A stretch of 42,563 nt of DNA from an uncultured Eubacteriales bacterium (GTDB lineage: Bacteria; Bacillota; Clostridia; Christensenellales; UBA1242). The DNA lies in contig USSZ01000005.1 of the NCBI GenBank assembly GCA_900557645.1, forward strand, positions 1 through 42,563, read 5' to 3'. This document shows, piece after piece, positions 7,729 through 16,267 of the stretch. Positions within the stretch are counted from its first letter, which is position 1. Every line of letters begins with the position of its first letter. Position numbers and translations under genes: made by a program. The notes beneath the pieces are model-generated. The model ran no database searches, had not been told where the DNA came from, and saw nothing but the letters and a program-made list of their open reading frames with translations.

Positions 7729-7899
7729 TTAAAAACTCCTTAATATCTTATAAGTTATTATACAATAAATTAAATATGCTTGCAATATGATTTTTATATA
7801 ATTGGGAAAAAATTAATATTTTTTTTATTATTTTGTTATTTTTTTTGTATTTTTTCAATTTTTTATTAAAATTAATCAAAAATTTATCTTTATAAAATA

Positions 7900-7923
7900 A
7901 AAAAGTGCATATCAAATGCACTT
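7900..7923 (-). terminator. Terminator overlapping the spoIIE stop
   Basis: - strand AAGTGCAT, loop TTGAT, ATGCACTT, then TTTTTTATTTT. The first bases of the stem are part of the spoIIE stop codon. Confidence 0.85.
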
Positions 7924-10198
7924 AAAAAATTTTAACAACAAGACAAGTCATGTCATCAACTGCATAACCATTATTATTTGCCAATGCTTTTTCTAAAATT
8001 ATATCTGCAAACTCTTGTGGATTTGCAGTCTTAATAGTTAATATAAAGTCTTTCATTTCTTGGTCGCTTCCAAACGTATCACTTATTCCATCAGAACATA
8101 AAATAATAAAATCTTTGTCTTTTAAAACAACTTTTTTAGTAAGTGGTGAAACATCTTGTAAAACGCCTATCGGCAATGTTTGGCATTCCAAAATTTTACA
8201 TTCATCTTGACTTCTTATAAATGATGAAGCACTTCCCATTTTAACAAAATCAGCAATTCCATTTTTCAAATCAATCACACATATATCTATAGTTGAAAAT
8301 ATATCATCGCTTTCAAGATTTAAAAGTTTATTTACAGAAGACAATATAATTTCATTCTCAAAGCCTGCTTTATAAAAATTTTCTACCAAATTGATGGCTG
8401 TTTCTGCTTTTTCTCCTGCTTCCTTACCACTTCCCATGCCATCACATATTGCAAACATAAATTTATCACCATCAAGCCTTTCTATGCTATGACAATCACC
8501 CGAAATGTTGTTTCCTGTTTTAGGTTGATTGGCAAGTCCAAACAAACAATCATAAATAGGTGCCGTTTTTAAATTAACATTTATCATTCCTGCTTTTGTC
8601 GATGGATATGTTTCTGATATCGTCATTTTATTACCACAAATTTTTGAAACAATTTGTTGCAATTTTAATTTATTTACATCTTCATCTCGAACAACTATTG
8701 ATGTCATTGTAGTTTTTGCATCTTGTTCATATACAACAGCATCAGAGCAAATTATATTATTACTTGCAAGTTCGTCAATAAGTTTTCCTTCCCTTACATT
8801 ATCAAAAGATACATTGTAATCAACTTCACTTGCCAAACTTTTCATTATCCCAGATATACCAGAAAGTTGGTCAGATATTAATAATTTACTTGTATCAACA
8901 TTTCCAACAAGTTGAGAATATGATTTATATTGCTTGGTAAGTGTATTTATTTCACTAATAAGATAATTCGCTTTTCCACATCTTGAAGAGAGATAACTAG
9001 GAAGATCAAGAAGAGTTATTCTCCCCCTTTCAAATGCAATGGTAATCAATTCTTTAAAAATTCTTTTTGTATCTTCGCTAAATGTTCTATGACAATGTTT
9101 TTGTTCTGGACAATCTTTACAAACTGAACTTCTTATCTCTTCATAAAGCATATCCTTTACTTCTTCTTCACTCATATTTCGCTTAATAAGTTTTCTAAAA
9201 ACTTGATTCATCTCACAAAACACTTCAGACAAATTGTTAAGTCTTCTATATAATAATTCACGATTTTTATTAACTAAATTTTTCATTGCAAGTCTATCAT
9301 TATTATTTGTTAATAAAACTGATATTTCATCATAAATTTTTGTTGGTAATACTACAAAAACTAGAGCACTGAGAATTACTGGCAAAAAAGTTAAAACCGA
9401 GAAGGAATAATATAAATCAAAATAAAACACAATAAGCATCTCACTAGCAATTATCGCAATTGCTGGAAAAAATCTATTTCTCATTCTAAACATAATTATT
9501 GCAAGAGCCCATATTATAAATGGTGCAATATAAACTGGATTATTAGATCTTAAAAGTGTTCCTATTCCCATGATTGATGAAAACAATAATGTTACTGAAA
9601 TATTTGATGTATATGATATAGTTAAAACTAAAAAAGAAACTACCAATTTTAATAATGAAAAACCATAAATATCACAAGTTGATAATCCATCACTCATCGC
9701 CATTAAAACTATTGCTCCACACACTAACTCTGAAGTCGTCAATTTATATCGCATTCCTCTGATAATAAGTGGTTCAAAAATCGATATTGATATAAACAGA
9801 AATAAAAGACCTAATAATATTGTCGTAACATAATATAGAGGATTTTCGCCACCTAAAATATTAAATATCAAATAAGCAATTTGACTTAATCCTGCATAGA
9901 TAAATAACTCCCATTTTTTCATTGGTTTCTTTAAAACTATATGTATGTAATAAGGAAGTGCCAACATAAAAATCGTAACAATGCTTGATATAATTCCTTC
10001 AAAACTATAATTATTCGCTATAGTTCCTATCAGATATGACGGAAAAAGCAACCAAACTTTTTGATTTGCCCATGCAAGAGCAAACAACATAGAAAATGAA
10101 AATGGAAAAATCACATTATATATACTAGCCCTTGATAATATAAAAAACACCAATGCAAAAACAAAAAATAAAACACCAAAACGCAACTTACTCTTCAT
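7922..10198 (-). CDS. spoIIE: Stage II sporulation protein E, PP2C phosphatase
   Basis: Membrane phosphatase that activates sigma-F in the forespore by dephosphorylating the anti-anti-sigma factor SpoIIAA. Residues 1-300 are about ten hydrophobic segments. A middle region of roughly 300-520 includes a Cys cluster (CKDCPEQKHCHR). Residues 540-758 are the PP2C-like domain, with ISGDCHSIERLDGDKFMFAICDGMGSGKEAGEKAE (metal-binding D in CDGMGSG) and ILCSDGISDTFG near the end. Full length at 758 aa. This gene is the best evidence that the organism makes endospores. No sigma-factor or spo0A box could be assigned with confidence upstream. Confidence 0.95.
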   Translation of the reverse strand: MKSKLRFGVLFFVFALVFFILSRASIYNVIFPFSFSMLFALAWANQKVWLLFPSYLIGTIANNYSFEGIISSIVTIFMLALPYYIHIVLKKPMKKWELFIYAGLSQIAYLIFNILGGENPLYYVTTILLGLLFLFISISIFEPLIIRGMRYKLTTSELVCGAIVLMAMSDGLSTCDIYGFSLLKLVVSFLVLTISYTSNISVTLLFSSIMGIGTLLRSNNPVYIAPFIIWALAIIMFRMRNRFFPAIAIIASEMLIVFYFDLYYSFSVLTFLPVILSALVFVVLPTKIYDEISVLLTNNNDRLAMKNLVNKNRELLYRRLNNLSEVFCEMNQVFRKLIKRNMSEEEVKDMLYEEIRSSVCKDCPEQKHCHRTFSEDTKRIFKELITIAFERGRITLLDLPSYLSSRCGKANYLISEINTLTKQYKSYSQLVGNVDTSKLLISDQLSGISGIMKSLASEVDYNVSFDNVREGKLIDELASNNIICSDAVVYEQDAKTTMTSIVVRDEDVNKLKLQQIVSKICGNKMTISETYPSTKAGMINVNLKTAPIYDCLFGLANQPKTGNNISGDCHSIERLDGDKFMFAICDGMGSGKEAGEKAETAINLVENFYKAGFENEIILSSVNKLLNLESDDIFSTIDICVIDLKNGIADFVKMGSASSFIRSQDECKILECQTLPIGVLQDVSPLTKKVVLKDKDFIILCSDGISDTFGSDQEMKDFILTIKTANPQEFADIILEKALANNNGYAVDDMTCLVVKIF

Positions 10199-10281
10199 AT
10201 TTTCTCCATGATTTTAATTATATAATTAAACAGAGAAAATACCTTAATAATAAAGTGTCATAAAAAATAAAAAAATGATGG

Positions 10282-10310
10282 TTTTTGTAAAATCTAGAAT
10301 TTTACAAAAA
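10282..10310. repeat. 12-bp inverted repeat between the MazG-like gene and spoIIE
   Basis: TTTTTGTAAAAT, five-base loop, ATTTTACAAAAA: perfect arms. It lies 84 bp upstream of the spoIIE start and downstream of the MazG-like gene. It could be a terminator for the MazG-like gene or a regulator site for spoIIE. It lacks the central CG of a Spo0A box. Confidence 0.6.
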
Positions 10311-10335
10311 GAAAAAAACGAACATATAAGTCCGT

Positions 10336-10644
10336 TTATTCTTCATCTGCAGGTTCTATCTTTTTACCATCAATATAAATTCTTTTTTCATTAATTTTAA
10401 CTTTTTTTAGAATTTCGTCTTCAAGAGAAAAGCCCAATATTTCACAAAGACCTAAAAGATATATTGCAACATCAGCCAGTTCTTTTCCTAATTCTTTTTT
10501 CTCGAAATTTTTATTGTATGCTTCAAATGCCTCTGAAACCTCTCCATGTATGTAACAAAATTCTTTGCAAATATCTGTAGTATTAAATCCTTTTTTTATT
10601 TTATTATCATATATTCTTTTCTGTAATTCATTTAAATCAACCAT
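10336..10644 (-). CDS. MazG-like nucleotide pyrophosphohydrolase, 102 aa
   Basis: Short all-helical protein of the MazG/dUTPase-like superfamily. Residues FCYIHGEVSEAFEAYNKNFEKKELGKELADVAIYLLGLCEILGFSLEDEILKKVKINEKR contain the ExxE...ExxD metal-binding set (GEVSEAFEA, then KELADVAIYLL). These enzymes cleave non-canonical or surplus NTPs to NMP and pyrophosphate. I start it at ATG 10644 (MVDLNELQ), which has AAGGAG seven bases upstream; the frame is open to 10665. It is the last gene of a degV / kinase-like / mazG-like run on the - strand. Confidence 0.8.
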   Translation of the reverse strand: MVDLNELQKRIYDNKIKKGFNTTDICKEFCYIHGEVSEAFEAYNKNFEKKELGKELADVAIYLLGLCEILGFSLEDEILKKVKINEKRIYIDGKKIEPADEE

Positions 10645-10733
10645 AATTTTCTCCTTCGCAAACATTTATATAATAGCACAATTTTTAAATATATTAAAAT
10701 CTTTTGCAATTATTAATTGATTTAAAATAAATT

Positions 10734-11297
10734 TTATTTATTTCTTTCATTATCTAGAAAATCAACAATCGTATTTAAAGTTTTTTCTAAATCTATATTT
10801 TCTATAACCAAATCATAATATTTTTTAAAACTTCTCTCAAGTTCACTTCTCGACAATCTCTTATCTATTTGTTCTTGGCTTTCTCCTCTTAATATTAAAC
10901 GTTGTTTTAAAACATCGTCAGGTGCGTCTAAAAAGATTGATACCATTTTTGCTTTACCAGTCAAATATTTTTTTATGTTAACTGTCCCCTTAACATCAAT
11001 ATCTCTCATATAATCATTGTCTTTATCATCAATAACTTGATTAAAAGCAGACTTTAATGTTCCATAATAATTATCATGAACAAGTTCATGCTCTATAAAA
11101 ATATTATCTTTTATTCCCTTTTCAAACTCTTCTTTAGTTAAATAAACATAAGTCTGAAAATCTTTATCAGTATTTCTTGGTTTTCTTGTTGTGCAAGATG
11201 ATTTTTGCAAAACTTTTAAATTTTTTCTTCTTTCAATTAAATTTTGCATAACTGTATTTTTCCCACTCGCAGAAATTCCTGATAAAGCAATAAACAT
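10734..11297 (-). CDS. Guanylate kinase-like P-loop kinase, 187 aa
   Basis: P-loop GISASGKNT at residues 6-14, then SSCTTRKPRNTDKDFQTYVYLTKEEF, the GMP-binding region of guanylate kinases (canonical TTRxPRxGExxGxDYxF), YYGTLKSAF and the lid/R-rich DVLKQRLILRGESQEQIDKRLSRSELE. Probably converts GMP to GDP, but motif differences (KDFQTYVYL) mean it may be a second, divergent copy, so I do not assign gmk. Start at ATG 11297 (MFIALSG), with AAGGAG upstream; the frame extends to 11330. Same strand as degV, 61 bp downstream of it. Confidence 0.78.
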   Translation of the reverse strand: MFIALSGISASGKNTVMQNLIERRKNLKVLQKSSCTTRKPRNTDKDFQTYVYLTKEEFEKGIKDNIFIEHELVHDNYYGTLKSAFNQVIDDKDNDYMRDIDVKGTVNIKKYLTGKAKMVSIFLDAPDDVLKQRLILRGESQEQIDKRLSRSELERSFKKYYDLVIENIDLEKTLNTIVDFLDNERNK

Positions 11298-11358
11298 AAA
11301 AATCTCCTTATTTTTATAATAGAATATCAAAATTCATTTCTTTTGTCTAGCAAATATT

Positions 11359-12189
11359 TTATTTTTCAAAATAAGCAACACCAACACAACCTGGACCTGC
11401 ATGAGTTCCAATCACAGGACCTATACCACAAATTTTATTAAAATCAATTCCAATACTTTCTTTTATTGTTTTTCTGAGTTTTTCTGCCTTTTCTTCATCA
11501 TTTGAATGTGCATAATACATTGACCTATTTGTATCAACATTTGAAATCATCTTGCAAAGTGCTTTCATACCCAAACTAAAACCTATTGATTTGGACACCA
11601 TTTGCAATTTTTTGTCAATAATTGAAACAATAGGCTTTATATTTAGTGCCGTAGCAGTCAATCCTTTAGTTAAAGATAATCTCCCACCTTTAATTAAATA
11701 TTTCACATTATCAATAACAGCAAATAATTTTAATTTTTTCTTTAATTTTTCCATTTCTGATTTTAACTCTTGCAAAGAAACCCCTTGGTCAATAAGTTTT
11801 AATGCTTCATCAATCAAGGCTTTATATGCAAATGTTGTTGTTTCAGTATCAAAGATTTCCACTTTGTCACTATTTATTTCATCTTTTGCAATTCTTAAAC
11901 TATTAAAAGAACCTGACAATGCACTTGATAAGCACATTACAAATGCTTCGTCTCCATTATTTAAAACTCTTTCAATTACTTCTAAATATTCACTTGCATT
12001 GATTTGAGTTGTTTTAGGCAATACCTTACAAACTTTCAACTTATCAAAAAATTCCTTTGTTGTTAAATTTACTCCCACTTTATATTCTTCATCATCAATC
12101 ATTACTTTCATTGGCAAAAGTTCTATACCAATCTTTTTTGCATCTTCCATATCTATTTCTGATGTGCTATCAACAATAAGTCTTATCAT
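11359..12189 (-). CDS. DegV family fatty-acid-binding protein
   Basis: 276 aa, full length. Begins MIRLIVDSTSEIDMEDAKKIGIELLPMKVMID, the DegV signature; QINASEYLEV and SSALSGSFNSLRIAKDEI (fatty-acid carboxylate-binding region), INVKYLIKGGRLS-type segment IDNVKYLIKGGRLSLTKG, and the end GIGPVIGTHAGPGCVGVAYF (second conserved His/Gly loop). DegV/FakB proteins bind a fatty acid and present it to the FakA kinase; no fakA is in the window. CGGAG lies before ATG 12189. A TetR-type palindrome fills the spacer of its promoter. Confidence 0.9.
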   Translation of the reverse strand: MIRLIVDSTSEIDMEDAKKIGIELLPMKVMIDDEEYKVGVNLTTKEFFDKLKVCKVLPKTTQINASEYLEVIERVLNNGDEAFVMCLSSALSGSFNSLRIAKDEINSDKVEIFDTETTTFAYKALIDEALKLIDQGVSLQELKSEMEKLKKKLKLFAVIDNVKYLIKGGRLSLTKGLTATALNIKPIVSIIDKKLQMVSKSIGFSLGMKALCKMISNVDTNRSMYYAHSNDEEKAEKLRKTIKESIGIDFNKICGIGPVIGTHAGPGCVGVAYFEK

Positions 12190-12229
12190 ATTTTTCTCCG
12201 TTAAACAAAAATTTCTTTTCTTTTTATTT

Positions 12230-12257
12230 TTTATATGTTACAATTGTAACAGTCGAA
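12230..12257 (-). promoter_or_regulatory. degV promoter with a TetR-type operator in the spacer
   Basis: On the - strand TTCGAC (12257-12252), then TATAAA (12235-12230); the 16 bases between them (12236-12251) are the perfect palindrome TGTTACAATTGTAACA. A dimeric repressor bound there would block RNA polymerase. The tetR gene divergent to degV is the obvious candidate. Confidence 0.7.
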
Positions 12258-12330
12258 ATTATAACATTTATATTGTTCATAGCAAAGTATTATTCTATAA
12301 AAAATTAAAAGTGTGATAAAAGGCTGTAAA

Positions 12331-12891
12331 ATGTATCAGGAAAAATCTAAAAGTAAAACCAACATTTTTGTTAAAGATTGTATTACAAAGGCATTATTTA
12401 ATTTACTTGAAAAAAAAGATTTTGAAAATATTACTATATCGGAAATAATAAAAAAATCTGGTGTTAGTCGTATGGGTTTTTATAGAAATTATAAAACGAA
12501 AGAAAATGTAATTGAAACTTTCATTCAAGATAAATTCTTTGAAACATTAAATGAAATAAAAGATGAAAGAAAACTAAATTTTCAAACACCTAATATTATG
12601 CTGACAACATTAAAAAACTTTCAAAAATTTTCTGACTATATAAAATTATTTCTAAATAGAAATCTTGAAGGACTTTTATATAACTGTTATCATAAAGCAT
12701 TTTATTATTTATATCATAATGACAAACAATCAAGAATAAGAGAATATTCTATTCAAATGTTTATTGGTGAACTTTTCAATTTAGAAATAACATGGCTAAA
12801 AAAAGGTATGAAAGAAACACCCGAACAATTAACCAAAATTTATTACCGTATATTAAAACTTCGTTACAATGAACAAATAAAACTTAAATAA
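12331..12891 (+). CDS. TetR/AcrR family transcriptional regulator, 186 aa
   Basis: N-terminal HTH: CITKALFNLLEKKDFENITISEIIKKSGVSRMGFYRNYKTKENVIETF matches the TetR pattern (ITxxxIxxxxGVSRxxFYxxYxxKExL). The C-terminal ligand/dimer domain (from residue 60) is helical and not further classifiable; the layout resembles regulators of dihydroxyacetone kinase-type operons. I prefer ATG 12331 (MYQEKSK), with AAGG eight bases upstream; a GTG at 12313 is also possible. The perfect palindrome at 12236-12251 between it and degV is its probable operator, so it likely controls degV and perhaps itself. Confidence 0.85.
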   Translation: MYQEKSKSKTNIFVKDCITKALFNLLEKKDFENITISEIIKKSGVSRMGFYRNYKTKENVIETFIQDKFFETLNEIKDERKLNFQTPNIMLTTLKNFQKFSDYIKLFLNRNLEGLLYNCYHKAFYYLYHNDKQSRIREYSIQMFIGELFNLEITWLKKGMKETPEQLTKIYYRILKLRYNEQIKLK

Positions 12892-12928
12892 TAACAAGTT
12901 CAATCTATTATTTTTGTAACTAATATAA

Positions 12929-12968
12929 AAAAGGACTTTACTTATAAAAGAAAGTCCCTTTTATTTTT
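12929..12968. terminator. Terminator after tetR, possibly bidirectional
   Basis: AAGGACTTT, 11-base loop, AAAGTCCCTT then TTATTTTTTG on the + strand, with A-rich sequence on the other side. It serves tetR and possibly the convergent unknown gene. Confidence 0.75.
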
Positions 12969-13010
12969 TGCTAGTATTAAAAAGGTTTAACCTTGCAGTC
13001 TTTTTTATTA

Positions 13011-13643
13011 TTATTTCTCAACATCAGAAAGTTCATCTTCACTATTTAATAAATGTTCTCTTGATTTCAAAAATTTTATTTGTTTATAAATATCTGCCCA
13101 ATTATCTGGCAACGCTGGTTCTTGATAATATGCTTTAATTCTTTCATCTTCAGCAAAATATTGTTTTGCTGCTAATAAAGCATCTTTGTGCCCAAACCTT
13201 TTTAGATTATTCAAATAATATTTCAAATAAATAATATAATTTCTCATTGATTCTGCAGTTAAACAATCTGGGAATTTTCTATACAAAAGAGAATCTTTAT
13301 TATTAAGAAAAGTTTCATGAAATGATTTTGGATTTGAATAATTATTTTTTGTATAACCAAATCCTTCTATTATTTCATTCCAATAATTTTTTATATAAGG
13401 CTTTATTTCTAAATTTGCTTTTTTTAATCTATCAACAAGAAAATGGTTGATAGACTTATTTATTTCACTAATTTGATTTCTAAGAATAATTCGATTTACT
13501 AAATCTTGATTATCCTCACTTGTTAAATCTACCTTTTCTGTTTTAAAATCTTTTTTCCAATACAAAACTTTGGCATTTGTCAAAACATAATCACAATGCT
13601 TTAAATATTTTTTTTCTAATTTTAATAATGCTTTTATTTCCAT
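13011..13643 (-). CDS. Unknown protein, 210 aa, apparently leaderless
   Basis: Soluble, helical and charged, without membrane segment or signal peptide. Landmarks: MEIKALLKLEKKYLKHCDYV at the start, a helical region up to 100, KNYWNEIIEGFGYTKNN near 100-125, and a repeated Tyr-rich helix MRNYIIYLKYYLNNLKRFG at about 145-160, ending in an acidic tail. I recognise no domain and propose no function. There is no Shine-Dalgarno; instead an extended -10 (TGATATAAT) ends six bases before the ATG, so the mRNA would start at or next to the start codon. It lies between tetR and a transporter gene, each with its own promoter. Confidence 0.65.
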   Translation of the reverse strand: MEIKALLKLEKKYLKHCDYVLTNAKVLYWKKDFKTEKVDLTSEDNQDLVNRIILRNQISEINKSINHFLVDRLKKANLEIKPYIKNYWNEIIEGFGYTKNNYSNPKSFHETFLNNKDSLLYRKFPDCLTAESMRNYIIYLKYYLNNLKRFGHKDALLAAKQYFAEDERIKAYYQEPALPDNWADIYKQIKFLKSREHLLNSEDELSDVEK

Positions 13644-13693
13644 AATTAAATTATATCATATTACAACTGAAAAATAAAGATGTTTCTTAAAAA

Positions 13694-14701
13694 TTAAATT
13701 ATAACAACAACTGTTCCAATCAAAATTAATATTATAACTATGAATTTATATTTCAATCCTGGTTCTTTATACAAAATTCCACCTAAAATAATGGAAACTA
13801 TAAATGACAATTGTTTTAAAATAGAAATACCTGACATTGAAATATTAGGTTCTTCAAGTGCTATAAATAATAATCTATCTGCAACAATTAAAATTATAGA
13901 TATAATATAAATTAAATAATTTTTCCAGTCGCTTTTTTTAATTAATATTTTCTTTTTCTTTAAACAAACAATAAGAAAATAAATCCATAACAAGATTGCA
14001 AGAAAAAACATATACCAAAATTGCATTTGGTTTGAAGATACTTTATCAATTATAAACTTGTCTAGAATAGTTGAAATAGAACTAAACAAACATGAAAAAG
14101 AGAAAAACATTATCGCCAACATTTTTTCTCTCTTAAACACATTATGCTTTGATGTTTGTTGATAAAATTTTCTACTTTTAATTATTTGTTTACTTTCATT
14201 TTTATAGTTTAATTTACTCAAAAATTTTATAATTATTTTATCATTTTTTTCTATTCTTTTGATTATTTTTTCTTGTTTATAATGTTTCTTTAATATAATT
14301 CTATCAATCTGATTAAGAATGATTAATCCTAAAAAAATTATAACTACACCTGCAAATCTCCACCAATAAAGTGATTCATTAAAGATTAAAATACTTGCTA
14401 TAAAAGTTATAATAACTTTTATTGAACTTATTGGTTGAAGGGAAGATATATAATATTTGTTTAATGCAATAAGTTCAAAAATCCAACCAAATGAAATTAA
14501 TAATGCTTTCACAAAAATAATTAAAACATTGTTTATACTTATTTGAAATGACTCTACTATACTCCAAGAAACTAATAAAAATCCTATAGTGCTTGATAAT
14601 GAAAGAACAAATAGTATATTTGTTCTTTCCGTCGCTTTTTTCCTATATATAGTATAAAAACCTATCAAAAAAGAATAAATGACTAAATATAAAATCCACA
14701 T
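13694..14701 (-). CDS. DMT-superfamily (EamA-like) transporter
   Basis: 335 aa with about ten membrane segments in two halves, each with the EamA pattern. The first half includes NKYYISSLQPISSIKVIITFIASILIFNESLYWWRFAGVVIIFLGL; the second ends SILKQLSFIVSIILGGILYKEPGLKYKFIVIILILIGTVVVII. Between them lies a basic cytoplasmic loop (about residues 133-190: KKHYKQEKIIKRIEKNDK...), longer than is usual for EamA transporters. Substrate unknown. Promoter TTGACT-N17-TAAAAT is placed so that the ATG at 14701 is six bases past the -10, with no Shine-Dalgarno: a likely leaderless transcript. Confidence 0.8.
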   Translation of the reverse strand: MWILYLVIYSFLIGFYTIYRKKATERTNILFVLSLSSTIGFLLVSWSIVESFQISINNVLIIFVKALLISFGWIFELIALNKYYISSLQPISSIKVIITFIASILIFNESLYWWRFAGVVIIFLGLIILNQIDRIILKKHYKQEKIIKRIEKNDKIIIKFLSKLNYKNESKQIIKSRKFYQQTSKHNVFKREKMLAIMFFSFSCLFSSISTILDKFIIDKVSSNQMQFWYMFFLAILLWIYFLIVCLKKKKILIKKSDWKNYLIYIISIILIVADRLLFIALEEPNISMSGISILKQLSFIVSIILGGILYKEPGLKYKFIVIILILIGTVVVII

Positions 14702-14736
14702 GACAAAATTTTATCAAAACTTATTTATTTAGTCAA
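14702..14736 (-). promoter_or_regulatory. Promoter of the DMT transporter, leaderless geometry
   Basis: - strand TTGACT (14736-14731), 17-nt spacer, TAAAAT (14713-14708), then TTTGTC and the ATG at 14701. The expected transcription start is the A of the ATG. Confidence 0.7.
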
Positions 14737-14750
14737 TAAATATAATTTTA

Positions 14751-15434
14751 TTACATTTGAAAATAGGATATAATACCTGCAAGTATAGAATAACAAAAAT
14801 TTTTACAATATTCATCATCTTGCAATTTTATTTCTTCTACAGGATTTGATAAAAATCCACATTCAATCAAAATTGCAGGAATATTTGAATAATTTAGAAC
14901 AAAATAATCTCCAACTGTAACGGTTTTTCTTGCTGTTTCAAAAGATAAACATAAAGATGTTTGAACAGATTTCGCCAGTTCAAATCCTTTATCACTTCCA
15001 TTAGCATAAAAAACATATGCACCTTGTGAAGATGATAATGGGAAACTATTCATATGAATACTTACCATAAGGTCAGCACCACTTTCATTAATTATTTTTT
15101 TTCGTTTTTCCATTTCACTCTTTTTCTTGTTTGATGCACTTTCATCGTATAATCCATTCATATCACTTCGAGTCATCACAACACCAATTCCAAAATCTTC
15201 ACAAAGGTTTTTAAGGGTAAGAGCATATTTTAAATTTAATTCACTTTCAGTAATGCCCGTAGTCTTTCCAATTGCTCCACCATCTCTCCCACCGTGGCCT
15301 GCATCGATGACAATGGTATATTCTGGTTTAGGCATAGATGAAGTTGTTATTGCCAACACCGAAATTATACTTGCAAAAGCAACTAAAACAAAAATAATCA
15401 AAATAGTTTTCTTTTTAATCGTCAGAAGTTTCAT
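14751..15434 (-). CDS. cwlD: N-acetylmuramoyl-L-alanine amidase, CwlD-like
   Basis: 227 aa. Residues 10-30 are a signal anchor or signal peptide (ILIIFVLVAFASIISVLAI). The rest is an Amidase_3 zinc amidase: VIDAGHGGRDGGAIG (zinc His), ITESELNLKYA (zinc Glu), MVSIHMNSFPLSS (second zinc His) and AILIECGFLSNPVEE (catalytic Glu). Length and single-domain form fit CwlD, which strips peptides from peptidoglycan as the first step to muramic-delta-lactam in the spore cortex. With spoIIE in the window this is the likeliest role; a general cell-wall amidase is the alternative. No clear Shine-Dalgarno is seen. Confidence 0.75.
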   Translation of the reverse strand: MKLLTIKKKTILIIFVLVAFASIISVLAITTSSMPKPEYTIVIDAGHGGRDGGAIGKTTGITESELNLKYALTLKNLCEDFGIGVVMTRSDMNGLYDESASNKKKSEMEKRKKIINESGADLMVSIHMNSFPLSSSQGAYVFYANGSDKGFELAKSVQTSLCLSFETARKTVTVGDYFVLNYSNIPAILIECGFLSNPVEEIKLQDDEYCKNFCYSILAGIISYFQM

Positions 15435-15469
15435 ATAATAACATATTTTTATTTTTTGCTTTTTATAAC

Positions 15470-15494
15470 AAAAAAGAGGATACTTAATATCCCC
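15470..15494 (-). terminator. Weak terminator at the end of the - strand HNH gene
   Basis: - strand GGATA-TTAAG-TATCC, followed by TCTTTTTTG. A short 5-bp stem overlapping the stop codon of the HNH gene. Confidence 0.5.
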
Positions 15495-16260
15495 AATTTT
15501 CTAATTTAAATTCTTTTGAATTTATTTCTCCATAATCGCCATGTATTTTAAAATATATACTTTCAGCCTTTAGACCAATAATAGAGAAACTTGATTTTAA
15601 AACATATGCAAAATTATATTGAGTTTTTGCTAGTTTATTATCGACATACCAACTTACTTTATTTGATTTATCACTTTTAACAATTATATCACCAGAATAA
15701 TTGTTCACTTCTATATCTAAAATTCTAGGCGAAAAACTAGCTTCATTTTTTAAACTTTCCAAATCATTTTCGCTATAAGGATTCAATATCTTTAACCTTG
15801 TTATATTTGGGATAGGAATATCTTTTCCACCAAACTTTGCTAAATTTAGTTCCATTTTCCAAAAATATATTTCATTTCTTTCGTTGAATAAAATTTCCGC
15901 CTGAGCCAAATGAGAAGCAAATTCTAATTCATTACAATCATTAACTTCCATAAAATGTTTTTTTGCTTCTTCTTCAAACCCTAATCGTTTTGAATTTCTA
16001 AAATGCTTAACACCATGACACTTACTACAAATTGCAATTATATCTTTTAAAGTTTGTGCTTTGTTTTTAATATCAAATTTCCATTCTTCATGTACATCAA
16101 GGTCATTTGTTTCATAACCACATATTTCGCATTTTCCATTTGCTCTTTTTAAAGCAAACTCTCTTAATATATTCCAATCTTTTTTAGACAATATAATACT
16201 TAAATCGTTTCCCCAAGCACCTTTGGGAAGCAACTCTATTGTAAGTTTCAATTTATCCAT
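15484..16260 (-). CDS. HNH-domain protein with beta-rich C-terminal domain (copy 1)
   Basis: 258 aa from ATG 16260 (MDKLKLTIELLPKGAW), with AGGTAGGTG upstream, 7 bases after the preceding stop. It is a clear paralogue of the + strand gene at 18853. Residues 30-95 hold an HNH/McrA-type zinc site: C44-x2-C47 (CEICG), DLDVHEEWKF with the general-base-type His57, then CSKCHGVKHF. The C-terminal 100 residues (...SWYVDNKLAKTQYNFAYVLK...) look like an Ig/PKD-type beta-sandwich. An intact HNH motif suggests nuclease activity, possibly on nucleic acid of a competitor or phage; the role is unknown. Last gene of a three-gene - strand unit. Confidence 0.75.
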   Translation of the reverse strand: MDKLKLTIELLPKGAWGNDLSIILSKKDWNILREFALKRANGKCEICGYETNDLDVHEEWKFDIKNKAQTLKDIIAICSKCHGVKHFRNSKRLGFEEEAKKHFMEVNDCNELEFASHLAQAEILFNERNEIYFWKMELNLAKFGGKDIPIPNITRLKILNPYSENDLESLKNEASFSPRILDIEVNNYSGDIIVKSDKSNKVSWYVDNKLAKTQYNFAYVLKSSFSIIGLKAESIYFKIHGDYGEINSKEFKLENWGY

Positions 16261-16267
16261 AACACAC

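Noticed and set aside
10282..10310. Spo0A boxes in front of spoIIE
   Set aside because: The inverted repeat contains TTTTGTAAAA rather than the TTGTCGAA core.
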